NCBI GenBank assembly: GCA_030278955.1
Contig: JAOANR010000001.1
Span: forward strand, 36,963,708 to 37,027,707
Reading direction: 5' to 3'
Source of the DNA: Hygrophila difformis
Lineage: Eukaryota > Streptophyta > Magnoliopsida > Lamiales > Acanthaceae
DNA length: 64,000 nucleotides
Shown: positions 1 to 10,726 of the stretch, piece after piece
Layout: every line of letters starts with the position of its first letter
Numbering within the stretch: position 1 is the first letter of the stretch
Program-made: the position numbers and the translations under genes
Notes under the pieces: model-generated
Database searches by the model: none
Told to the model about the DNA's origin: nothing
What the model saw: only the letters and a program-made list of their open reading frames with translations

Positions 1-51
1 TAGAAATTGGATTTATTATTGATTATTGATTGTAGTCCCCAATGCATTACC

Positions 52-1412
52 TGATAGAGTATACAGTAAAGCAAACTTTTAGTGCGCTTTTGTATTTATT
101 CGATTTCTATATTGACTGAAATAAATGGTTATTCACATTGTTGCTTTTGTATGGATGCTTGTATGTTTTCTATATAATTGCAAGTATGTCCAATTATCTA
201 ATATTGTAGACAACATGGTGTGTTAGGAGTCACACAAAAGATCATGTTGTCGGTTCCTTATAAGATATAAAAAGTATTCACAACTGAGATAGTTTGGGAC
301 ATAACTATTGGTTTAAGTTGTACTGGAAACTTGTAATTAGTTTATCTCGACTATTAGTTTGCAGTAGTGCGCTGCGTCGCATTGAAAGGATCACAGTTGA
401 GATGCATTCTTCTATTCTGGCATAAGAAGAATCAAGATCTCGGCGACTCTGATTAATTCTTAACCCTAGTAGAGATAAATCTGACACATGGAATATTTGT
501 TGGTCGCTTTGATTTACCATGAGTGAGAATCCTAGTTGATTCAATATTCTTCGTATTTTGGGCGCCAATATTATTTGCATGGTGTCTATTTATTCTCACT
601 AGGGCACTGTGTCCTGGTAATCCGGGTTGATGACGTCCCCTTAAGGAGCTCAATAAGGATCATTGTATGAACCCTGCAGGTGGATTTATTCCGTACAATG
701 ATGAGGTTTGAGTGGTACTACTTAAGGATTAAAAGAGATTAATTAATTAAATTTTCAGAAGTTTTTAATTAATTAATGGACGTGCGATATCTTAAACATA
801 GGGAATAAATTGAGTCTAATAGAAGCCCAGATTCAATCTGGATCAGGCCGGGAGTGCAACATTAATTATTTAGTGGAATTAATTAATGTTTTATAGGCCA
901 AATTATGTTCTGGACTGAACATAAGAATTTGAGTCTGTAAAGGAGCCTGAGCCTGATACCTTCTAGTGGATCCCCAGTCTGGCCCTAGCACCAATTAGGA
1001 GAGTTTATAAATAGGTCTTCAAAAAACCCTAGCCTCCATAACACAATCATAATTCTCTTCCAAGAGAGTGGTGAGGGGCGGCCAAGAGGGAATTTTTGGA
1101 GATCCAATTTTCTCTCCATCCGTTCGATAGATCTCTGTCCATCCGGAGTTCGTACGGGGTCGGGAACAGTCTGGAAGATTCCTAGTGTTGAATCCGTTCG
1201 TGTGCTTGGAAGTTTGTTCGGGGTTGCATATTGCAGATCTACGGACATAGACGAAAAGAACCAAGTTTCCAATCAGACGTTGTTGCAGATCTGCTTTGGA
1301 AAGGTAATTTTCGTAAACATCCTAGTAGATATATTATAATACCATGTATGTATGTGTTGGCATCCAATAACGATCCCTGGGCACGGACCACCCTCATAGG
1401 TGTGTTCCAACA
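52..1412 (+). repeat. 5' LTR of the copia element
   Basis: The repeat begins TGATAGAGTATACAG and ends TGTTCCAACA immediately before the primer site. It matches 7140-8496 base for base in length. It contains a TATA box at 1006-1013. Short open frames on both strands inside it recur in the other LTR and look like chance. Confidence 0.95.
1006..1013 (+). promoter_or_regulatory. TATA box of the copia LTR promoter
   Basis: TATAAATA in the context GAGTTTATAAATAGG lies about 400 bp before the LTR end. The same motif is kept in the 3' LTR at 8094-8101. It probably sets the start of the genomic RNA (U3/R border) shortly downstream. Confidence 0.65.
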
Positions 1413-1414
1413 AT

Positions 1415-1426
1415 TGGTATCAGAGC
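1415..1426 (+). other. Primer binding site, initiator tRNA-Met type (copia)
   Basis: TGGTATCAGAGC, complementary to the 3' end of plant initiator Met tRNA, begins two bases after the 5' LTR. This is the usual minus-strand primer site of plant copia elements. Confidence 0.9.
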
Positions 1427-3126
1427 CATGGTTTCGTGATTATTGGCCCTGCCGGAAAACACATAGTTGGTATTTAGATTATATATTTTCTAGCATGTTG
1501 TTGGATGAAAAATAAATATAAATATAAATTTAATTTATATTTATATTTATTTTATTGTTTTCATGTGTTGTATGTTTCCCGTTGCAGTCCTATTGTTTTG
1601 TTGTAAGCGTTTTTCCCACCAGATAATAAGTGTGGGTAGATTAGGCGTTTTTCATAGATCAAATGTATATAGGATTTCATATAATTTTCATATTATGTAA
1701 TGTAATGATGGAGATGGGCATGAAAAAGAGCAAACGGAGGCGATTTCACATGAAAAAGTGGCGGCGGCGGCGGCAGCGGCGGACCGGCGGCGAACCGGTG
1801 GCGGCGGCGGCAGCGGCAGCGGCGGCGGCAGATTTGGTGGCTGGGCAGACGGCGGGGCTGGTGGTGACGGCTGCAGGGTTGATGGAAAAACTAGGGTTTT
1901 AGCCCAATGGGCCGAAATACTAGGGTTTTCGTCGGCAGAAACTGTTTGGACCGTAACTTTTGCCTCGGATGTCCGTTTGGGGCCCATGATACCTTTTCGG
2001 AAACGTCGCGACGAGATCTACAGGCGTCATGGTAAAACCATGACCGAAAATCTCAGCGCCAAATTCGGACGTTTGACAGACTTTTTTCGCCATTCTTTAA
2101 AGTGGGACGTCCGGTGAAGTTTCATCGCATTGCATGAGAGGCAGCTCCAGGCTTCGTTCGGCGCCCGCTCGAATATTGTAATAGTTATTTTAGGCTATTA
2201 GATAGGTTCTTGGGGCTGCACGGGATTGCTTTATTTTATTGCTTGCTTTATTTGCTTTGTGGATGTGATATTAAATTTAAATTTAAATTTAGAAATAAAT
2301 TTAAATTTAAATTTAAACATGCTAGAAATGATGTTTTAAGTGGCCTTGAATTATGTTGTTTTAATTCTAGTGGCATGCTAGGGCTTATGTGATTTGCATG
2401 TTAGGAATTTAATTATTTCTTGATGCATGCTATGGAAAAACCCACAAGTTAAATGACTAAGTTTAAATTATTGAATTTTAATTAATTCATGGGCCTCCAC
2501 AATTGATCTCTATGTAAAGTGATTGTCATACGCGTGGCCCATGGGGTCTCCTCCCTAACGGATGTTGACTTTCACAAGCTTACTAGATGAGATTTCTAAT
2601 TTAATGATTTAATTTTAAGTGAAGTGTGTGGCATACGCGTGACCCATGGGGTCTCCTCCCTAACGGATGTGCCATGCATTAGTTTACTAGAAAAATTATT
2701 TCAAGATAACTAGAGGATGTGCATTAAGTTCACATGCGATATGACTACCCCATCGGTCGCGTATTAATTGTGCATACTTATCCTTAAGGTTAAATTGTGG
2801 TCAAGACTTAGATGTGAATTTTAATATAACCCCCCAACGGGGTCCCTGGTTTTATTTACATGGCCGGTTTTAAAAGATCGACAATTAATTTCATTCGTCA
2901 TAAGGATAACTTGATGTGATAATGAAATTAGAGGCTGGGTGCATGTTTGATAAATGCATGTGTAAACGTCCATCCTAACATGGCTTGCATATTCATTTAT
3001 TGAGCTGTCGAGGAATGCATAATTTCAATGGTTTTGAGGTTTTTCATGTTATTATGCTTTCATGTGAATGTGAATAAATGCTTATACTTGTGTGTTTGCA
3101 TGTTTTATTTAATTTCAGTCGTCAAC
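1427..3126 (+). other. Long untranslated leader of the copia element
   Basis: About 1.7 kb lies between primer site and gag with no convincing gene. It holds a GGC/GCA-rich triplet stretch (about 1757-1835), which makes Ala/Gly-rich frames look open on both strands; a run of TTTAAA-type self-complementary repeats (about 2272-2320); and a roughly 50-bp direct duplication centred on GGGGTCTCCTCCCTAACGG (about 2525-2567 and 2633-2668). Long leaders are common in some plant copia lineages. Packaging or translation signals may sit here, but none can be named. Confidence 0.6.
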
Positions 3127-4263
3127 ATGTCGTTCAATCCACTTATGACTATTCTCAATCAAAACAAATTGACCGGTCCAAACTACTTGGACTGGAAACG
3201 AAATCTGGATATTGTCCTTGTCGCTGAAGAGTACAAATTTGTGCTCACTACTCCTGCTCCGGCGGCCCTGACTCATAGTTCCACCGAAGAGCAAAGGGAG
3301 GCTCATCGGAAGTGGCATAAGGCAAATGAGATGGCTTGTTGCTATATATTGGCCTCTATGACCAACGTACTGCAACCGCAGCATCAAGGTATGCCTACTG
3401 CTGCTGACATGATGTTGAGTCTCAAGGAGCTTTTTGGTGAGTCAGACAGGTCTGCGAGGTTTGAGGCAATGAGGAAGATTATGTCTTCTTCCATGCCAGA
3501 GGGAGGGTCAGTGCGTGAGCATGTTCTCAAGATAATGGAAAATTTGAATGAGATAGAGCTGCTCGGGGGTAGTATCGATGGTGAAACCAAGATCGATATT
3601 ATCCTGCACTCACTCCCAAAGTCCTATGAGAACTTTCGCCTAAATACCATCCTCACTAAGAGGAACTATACACTAGCTGAGCTTCTAGTGGACTTGGTTG
3701 CGGCAGAAGGTCTTATGGGAAGTACTCCACAGGCTCTGGTTTCTGTACAGGCTGGACCTTCTTCGTCTAAGGGCGGGAAGAAGAAAAAGCCCATTAAGAA
3801 AAAGAGCAGTGGAAATGCTGGAAGCAGTGGGAGCAAGTCGGTTGCGCCTTCTGGTGGCGTGAAGAAACCAAAAGGAAAGTGCTTCAAGTGCGGCAAGACG
3901 GGACACTGGAAAGCTGATTGTCTTCTCCTAAAGAGCAAAAATGATACGCCTCTAGTATTAGTTGTCGAAACATGCTTTGCGGCTAGTTCTACCAGTTCAT
4001 GGGTAGTAGATACTGGAGCCACTGATCATGTTTGTTGTACTTTGCAGGGCTTTCTGCAAACAAGGCAACTGAGTGAGGGCGAGGTTACCATTCGCTTGGG
4101 AAATGCATCGCGAGTGGCGGTGGTTGCAGTGGGAGACGTGCACTTATCTTTTTCTGATTCGGTTTTAGTTTTGAAGAACGTTTTATTTGTGCCTAGTTTT
4201 ACGAAAGAATTTAATTTCAGTTTCAAAACTTTACAAGGACGGATATTCGGTTGTTTTAAATGA
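3127..4263 (+). pseudogene. copia Gag and protease, truncated by frameshift
   Basis: Gag coats the genomic RNA and the protease cuts the polyprotein. I start it at the ATG at 3127 because the open frame before it (from 3028) is a hydrophobic stretch that looks like leader. The N-terminal part carries the copia gag core with the NKLTGPNYLDWK motif. It is followed by a Lys/Ser-rich linker, a CCHC zinc knuckle (CFKCGKTGHWKADC, about 3880-3921) and a retropepsin active site (WVVDTGATDH, about 4000-4029). The frame then shifts at about 4200 near an apparent one-base insertion and stops at 4263, while integrase continues in the next frame from about 4200. In an intact copia element this would be a single ORF with pol. 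Confidence 0.9.
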
Positions 4264-5827
4264 AGATTCTCTTATTATTATGAGAAACAACAGTGTTGTC
4301 TGTTCTGGCACGATGGAAAACGATCTTTATTCTATTACTTGTGCACAACAAACTGAAACTCAAGTTCATGCATCTACATCATTAAAGAGAAAGGAACCTT
4401 CTAAAATGAATCAAACATATTTGTGGCACCTTAGACTTGGTCATGTCAATCTAAGGAGGATCCAAAGACTGGTAAGTAGTGGTTTTATGGGCTCTCTCCA
4501 AGTGGAACCATTCGCAGTCTGCGAATCCTGCCTGGAAGGCAAGATGACCTCAAGGCCTTATAAGGCCCAAGGTAATAGGGCCGGTGATGTGTTAGAATTG
4601 ATTCACTCTGACGTATGTGGGCCTATGTCAATTCAAGCTAGGGGTGGTTTCGAGTATTTTGTCACTTTTATTGATGATTACTCGAGATATGGATACATAT
4701 ACTTGATGCGCCGCAAGTCTGAATGCTTTGACAAGTTCAAAGAATTTAAGGCAGAAGTGGAGAACCGTCAAGGGAAGAGTATCAAGTCACTACGGTCTGA
4801 TCGTGGTGGCGAATACCTTAGTGCTGAATTTAGGCAATACTTATTAGAGAGTGGCATAAGATCCCAGTTGACTGCACTTGGTACTCCGCAACAGAATGGT
4901 GTAGCTGAAAGAAGGAATAGGACTCTGTTAGATATGGTGAGGTCGATGATGAGTTATGCCTCCCTACCTATCTCGTTTTGGGGATATGCCTTGGAAACAG
5001 CGGCGTACATACTGAACTTCGTGCCTTCTAAATCAGTTCCAAAGACTCCAATGGAATTGTGGTCTGGGCGAAAGCCCAGTATGAACCACATTCGGATTTG
5101 GGGTTGCCCAGCACATGTGTTGGACAGGAAAGCTGATAAATTGGCACCTAGGACGGAAGTGCGGCTGTTTGTAGGATACCCCAAAGGAACGAGAGGGGGT
5201 TATTTCTATAGTCCTAGGGATCATAAGGTAGTGGTTAGCACCAATGCCCGGTTCCTAGAGGAAGACTATGTGAGTGAGCATAAATCCAAGAGTGAGATTA
5301 TTCTCAATGAGCTAAGAGGAGACAATAGCATACCGAGTGTACAAGAAGATATACCACAAAACACTGCACAGCGTGTTGACACCGATGTCACCACACATGA
5401 ATCGCCTCGACGTAGTGGGAGGGTAACTCGTTTACCCAGTCGTTTCTTGTTAATGGGAGAGTCTTCAGACTCAGTTCCCAGTGATGAACAAGAACCGGAT
5501 CCTTGGACCTACAAGGAGGCGATCCAGGATGTCGATGCAGAAGCTTGGCAAAATGCCATGGATTCAGAGATTGAATCCATGCATACTATGGATGTATATG
5601 ACCTTAAAGACCTTCCAAATGACAAAAAGGCCATTGGGTGCAAATGGGTCTTTAGGAGAAAGAGGGGACCTGACGGGAAGGTTACTACCTTCAAAGCACG
5701 GTTGGTGGCAAAGGGTTTCACTCAGAAAGAGGGCATCGATTATGATGAAAATTTCTCACCAGTAGCCATGCTAAAGTCAATCCGGATACTCTTATCCATA
5801 GCTAGTCACATGGACTATGAAGTTTGA
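4187..5827 (+). pseudogene. copia integrase and N-terminal reverse transcriptase
   Basis: Integrase inserts the cDNA copy. The order seen is a GAG-pre-integrase HHCC region ([12 protein letters not shown] ... CESCLEGK), then the catalytic core with D in HSDVCGPM, D in SDRGGEY and E in NGVAERRNR, then the copia C-terminal GKKP-like region (RIWGCPAHV). Next come an acidic linker and the start of RT ([35 protein letters not shown]). The open frame begins upstream of the real junction because of the frameshift with gag at about 4200. It ends at a TGA at 5825-5827 where related elements keep Trp just before MDVKTAFLNG, so this looks like a nonsense mutation. Confidence 0.92.
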
Positions 5828-5830
5828 CAA

Positions 5831-7072
5831 ATGGATGTAAAGACAGCTTTCCTTAACGGGAATCTGGATGAAGACATCTATATGCAGCAACCTGAAGGTT
5901 ATGTGAAGAAAGGCCAAGAGCATCGTGTATGGAAGCTAAAGAAGTCTTTATATGGACTTAAACAAGCTTCAAGGTCTTGGAACATTCGTTTTGACGAAGT
6001 GATCAAGTCCTATGGATTTGAACAATGTCCAAATGAAAGTTGTGTGTACAAGAGCTGCAACGGAAATGTGGTGGTATTCTTAGTACTATACGTAGATGAT
6101 ATACTTCTCATTGGAAACAATATCAAGGTATTATCAGACGTAAAGGTATGGCTTTCTGAGCAATTTCAAATGAAGGACATGGGGGAAGCATCGAACATTC
6201 TAGGGATGAAGGTCATTCGTGATCGGAAAAAGAGAATGTTGTGCCTTTCTCAAGCAGCCTACATTGACACTGTGATTGCTCGATTCAGCATGCAAAACTC
6301 CAAGAAAGGATTCTTACCTTTCAGACATGGAGTTCCTCTATCTAAAGAAATGTGTCCCAAGACACAAAAGGAGACAGAGGAGATGGCTAAGGTTCCTTAT
6401 GCCTCGGCAGTAGGAAGCCTTATGTATGCCATGCTGTGCACGAGGCCTGATATCTGCTATGCAGTTGGCATGGTGGCAAGATATCAATCTAACCCTGGAC
6501 AAGGACATTGGATTGCGATGAAGCACATTCTCAAGTATCTGAGAAGAACTCGGGATTATATGCTAGTTTACCAGTCAAGCAATCTAAGTCCCTTGGGTTA
6601 CACAGATTCAGATTTCCAAGCTGATCGAGATGAGAGGAAGTCAACCTCGGGATATGTGTTTACCTTGGGAGGTGGAGCAATCTCATGGAGAAGCGTAAAG
6701 CAGAAATGCATCGCAGATTCTACCATGGAAGCCGAATATATTACGGCCTCTGAGGCAGCAAAGGAGGCTGTGTGGCTCAAGAGCTTCTTGTATGACTTGG
6801 GGGTTCCTGAGAGTATGCCTGAGCGTATCATTATCTATTGTGATAACGCTGGTGCAGTGGCAAACTCAAAAGAACCTAGAGCTCATAAAGCTAGTAAACA
6901 CATAGAAAGAAAGTACCACATCATACGAGATATCGTAAAGCGAGGAGACGTGGCTGTGACGAAGATTGCGTCGTTGGACAACTTGGCAGACCCTTTCACG
7001 AAGACTCTGGCAATAAAGATCTTCGAGAAATATGTAGAGGGTCTTGGTTTACGATATCTTTCAGCTAGCTAG
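5831..7072 (+). pseudogene. copia reverse transcriptase (catalytic part) and RNase H
   Basis: This is in the same frame as the preceding part after the TGA at 5825. It shows MDVKTAFLNG with the first catalytic Asp, KSLYGLKQA, the YVDD polymerase site (about 6091-6102), then LRRTRDYML and RNase H motifs (GYTDSDFQAD, STMEAEYITASEA, IIYCDNAGAVA, HIERKYHIIRD, LADPFTK). It ends normally at 7072, 67 bp before the 3' LTR. The catalytic residues look intact, so only the two upstream lesions inactivate the polyprotein. Confidence 0.93.
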
Positions 7073-7128
7073 ACTTTAAGTATAAGTGGGAGACATGTTT
7101 GTGTATACTAAAAGTTTAGCTTTAGTAT

Positions 7129-7138
7129 AAGTGGGAGA
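7129..7138 (+). other. Polypurine tract of the copia element
   Basis: AAGTGGGAGA ends one base before the 3' LTR and should prime plus-strand DNA. An identical 10-mer sits 45 bp upstream (7084-7093), also in the context TATAAGTGGGAGA, so the tract is duplicated. Confidence 0.8.
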
Positions 7139-7139
7139 T

Positions 7140-8496
7140 TGATAGAGTATACAGTAAAGCAAACTTTTAGTGCGCTTTTGTATTTATTCGATTTCTATAT
7201 TGACTGAAATAAATGGTTATTCACATTGTTGCTTTTGTATGGATGCTTGTATGTTTTCTATATAATTGCAAGTATGTCCAATTATCTAATATTGTAGACA
7301 ACATGGTGTGTTAGGAGTCACACAGAAGATCATGTAGTCGGTTCCTTATAAGATATAAAAAGTATTCACAACTGAGATAGTTTGGGACATAACTATTGGT
7401 TTATGTTGTACTGGAAACTTGTAATTAGTTTATCTTGACTATTAGTTTGCAGTAGTGCGCTGCTTCGCATTGAAAGGATCACAGTTGAGATGCATTCTTC
7501 TATTATGGCATAAGAAGAATCAAGATCTCGGCGACTCTGATTAATTCTTAACCCTAGTAGAGATAAATCTGACACATGGAATATTTGTTGGTCGCTTTGA
7601 TTTACCATGAGTGAGAATCCTAGTTGATTCAATATGCTTCGTATTTTGGGCGCCAATATTATTTGCATGGTGTCTATTTATTCTCACTAGGGCACTGTGT
7701 CCTGGTAATCCGGGTTGGTGACGTCCCCTTAAGGAGCTCAACAAGGATCATTGTATGTACCCTGCAGGTGGATTTATTCCGTACAATGATGAGGTTTGAG
7801 TGGTACTACTTAAGGATTAAAAGAGATTAATTAATTAAATTGTCAGAAGTTTTTAATTAATTAATGGACGTGCGATATCTTAAAAATAGGGAATAAATTG
7901 AGTCTAATAGAAGCCCATATTCAATCTGGATCAGGCCGGGAGTGCAACATTAATTATTTAGTGGAATTAATTAATGTTTTATAGGCCAAATTATGTTCTG
8001 GGCTGAACATAAGAATTTGAGTCTGTAAAGGAGCCTGAGTCTGATACCTTCTAGTGGATCCCAAGTCTGGCCCTAGGACCAATTAGGAGAGTTTATAAAT
8101 AGGTCTTCAAGAAACCCTAGCCTCCATAACACAAACATAATTCTCTTCCAAGAGAGTGGTGAGGGGCGGCCAAGAGGGAATTTTTGGAGATCCAATTTTC
8201 TCTCCATCCGTTCGATAGATCTCCGTCCATCCGGAGTTCGTACGGGGTCGGGAACAGTCTGGAAGATTCCTAGTGTTGAATCCGTTCGTGTGCTTGGAAG
8301 TTTGTTCGGGGTTGCATATTGCAGATCTACGGACATAGACGAAAAGAACCAAGTTTCCTATCAGACGTTGTTGCATATCTGCTTTGGAAAGGTAATTTTC
8401 GTAAACATCCTAGTAGATATATTATAATACCATGTATGTATGTGTTGGCATCCAATAACGATCCCTGGGCACGGACCACCCTCATAGGTGTGTTCC
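7140..8496 (+). repeat. 3' LTR of the copia element
   Basis: It matches 52-1408 along its whole length. The last four bases of the 5' LTR (AACA) are not present here; the sequence changes to TATTAATTATAC after 8496. Either the end was altered after insertion or the integration was imprecise. The TATA box is at 8094-8101. Confidence 0.93.
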
Positions 8497-8967
8497 TATT
8501 AATTATACTTCCTATTACCAACTATTTGTGTTATTTGTTTGCATGCTTTCCCACTGGAGAAGGAAAAAACTGAATCTTTACATCGTCCGAGGGTTTCTTC
8601 TCATGATATTTTCATGTATTTCATCAATTAATGATCCCATGTTCCTAACTTGTCCAAGGAAACTTTAATACACTTTAGTTTCTGAATAATGAATATGCAG
8701 CTAGGACTCCAGAATCTTGCCTGTTCAATGCTGCTTTGTTCTGCAAGCTGTGTTGTTTATTTATCCTGACGAACTTTTACACATGACATATGCTCTCCAA
8801 GTGACCATGCTTGCATAACAACTCATGCGGTTGAACGTAGTAATGGATGATATTTCTTTCTATGGTGATGCATGGATATTGTACTAATTTTAAGCTCATG
8901 CAGGAACAAGATGTTATGCATCCCATTATTAATCGTATGGAATGGGGAAAAAATTATTTGTGGTACT
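8497..8967. other. Unassigned sequence right of the copia element
   Basis: No gene or known repeat is seen. The stretch is AT-rich with no long open frame on either strand. With 1-51 it probably represents the DNA into which the copia element inserted. Confidence 0.5.
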
Positions 8968-9693
8968 CATGGGCGGATGTATTAAGGTGCAAGGTGGGTC
9001 AGTTGACTCACCATAAAAAAATAATAATAATAAAGACATAGAATTAATTCACTCTTTTTTTTTTTTAATATGATTCTATTATATCATACAATACTTGAGT
9101 TCTATAGTCCATTTTTTTCCCTTTTTCTTCTTTTTTTGATAAAGAGAAATTGAGAAGACTCAATAGTGTTTTATTCTAAAGGATTTTCATAAATGGAATT
9201 GTTGGTTTTTTTTTAATATTCATCAGATTATTTCATTGTTGGCATTTGAATTAGTTAGAATTTTTGGGATGTGAAGCATTTAAATGAGCTTTTCATCAAG
9301 ATTGTTGAGACAAAAAGGCTTGAAACACATATGAAAGTATACTTAGGTTGCTTTTGAACTTAGTAGTATTACTTTATCATGCGGCAACAATAAAAAGCTT
9401 TGCCATGACTACGGTAAAATTAAATTCCGGAATAGCATGAGAGAGATTAGTTGTTGAATGAACTTTCATATAACAATATTTGTTTATAAATGTTAGTATT
9501 GATGCTATTGTGCAATAATATCGGATTTTGACCAGAACAATTATAGTTATTTTGATGTAATATTACTTGATTTTTGTATTTAATACTACTTTGGATTTAA
9601 CATTTTTAATACTCTTACAATAATAATTTAATGAAAAAATTTATTAAAAAAATGACCTATCAAATTTAATTTTCTGCATCCGCCACGCCACTG
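8968..9693. mobile_element. hAT-like non-autonomous DNA transposon
   Basis: An exact 8-bp duplication, GTGGTACT, flanks the segment (8960-8967 and 9694-9701). The left end is CATGGGCGGATGTA. The right end, read on the other strand, is CAGTGGCGTGGCGGATGCA, so both ends share CA...GGCGGATGYA as imperfect terminal inverted repeats. An 8-bp duplication and CA-starting ends are typical of hAT elements. The 726-bp interior is AT-rich and has no transposase, so it would need one in trans. The family is inferred from ends only. Confidence 0.6.
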
Positions 9694-9871
9694 GTGGTAC
9701 TACTTGTGAATCTGTTGCTTTTTTAATATCACTAATAATGGCTGGGGATAAGTTAAATGGTGGAGTTTCTTTCTATAAACTGTTGCTCATCCTGAAAAAT
9801 TCTATAACCTGTGCACATAATATTCCCAACTCTTCACTGGTTATTCTTCACATAAAGTTTACTGTATTGTA

Positions 9872-10131
9872 CTCCCTCCGTCCCGCTTAAGACGTCTTGT
9901 TTGACTTTTTGACACTGTTCATTATTCAACTTTAACTCAATATTATTATAAGTATATATTTTGAAAAAATAATCGAGTTCGGTCTTGTTAGATTCGTCAG
10001 ATCGTATAGTTTTAGAATATATATTTTATATAATTTTTAATTGTACATATTTTTAGATATTAACAGTTAAAAAGATGCATTGGATTGTGTGCAGAAGTCA
10101 AACATGACATCTTAAGTTGGGACAAAGGGAG
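9872..10131. mobile_element. Stowaway-like MITE (Tc1/mariner type)
   Basis: The ends are CTCCCTCCGTCCC on the left and, read on the other strand, CTCCCTTTGTCCC on the right. The inverted match continues inward for about 35 bp through CTTAAGA and TGTTTGACTT. The 260-bp unit is flanked by TA (9870-9871 and 10132-10133). The CTCCCTCCGT end and the TA duplication are the signature of plant Stowaway elements. There is no coding capacity. Confidence 0.93.
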
Positions 10132-10726
10132 TACTTTTTTCCCCTTGTCTTTTCTTTTCCGTGTTGTCCTGGCTCCTGTTCGACTTTCTCCAGGGTTTCA
10201 TATATCAATTTCAAATTGGCATGATGCCTTACTCCTGACTGGTTCTATTCTTTCGTTCTCAATATACATTTAATATCTCTTTGCAGACTTTTGTTACATT
10301 GCTTTGCATTTGTTATCACAAAAAATATTATGTCCGGAAAAATTGGGATTTAAGTAATTAATAGGGACAATTAAGTTGGCCTAAAAAATTAAATAACTTG
10401 ATTAATTGAATAAAAATATTTAATATCAATATTTATGGCTAAAAAAATGATAATAGTAATATTTTACATGGGAGGGCCGATACCATTATCCCACAGTCAT
10501 CCCGGGTCGCCTGGACACCCAGATATATAGACTGGGGATAAGCTACATGCCAGGACCCCATGGGGGGGTCTCTTGTCGACCAAGAAGGGTGTCTTGGTCG
10601 ACCGCAAGATATGCCATGGACATGGGAACTCCTCTTCATTGTTTAAGTGCTCCGAATGGACCCGGAATGGCCAGAAAGGGGTTATACGACCTACCGGAAG
10701 CCTGGACAGGGGGAGGGACATGCCCA

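Larger units (their letters stand above)
52..8496 (+). mobile_element. Ty1/copia LTR retrotransposon, full structure, coding region broken
   Basis: Two direct repeats of equal length (52-1408 and 7140-8496, 1357 bp each with no indels seen) flank a primer site, gag, protease, integrase, reverse transcriptase and RNase H in the copia order (integrase before RT). By eye I count about 22 substitutions between the LTRs (about 1.6%), so the insertion is fairly young. ATTACC occurs just before the 5' LTR (46-51) and again at 8514-8519, a possible target duplication, but 17 bp after the recognisable 3' LTR end are then unexplained. One frameshift and one nonsense codon break the polyprotein, so the copy is probably non-autonomous. 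The lineage (Tork/TAR-like?) is not determined. Confidence 0.95.

Noticed and set aside
1663..2117. Ala/Gly-rich frames in the copia leader
   Set aside because: They arise from a GGC/GCA triplet run open on both strands and have no conserved domain.
3028..3126. An earlier ATG for copia gag adding a hydrophobic N-terminus
   Set aside because: The extra residues are Cys/Leu/Phe-rich leader-like translation. The ATG at 3127 begins the conserved gag start.
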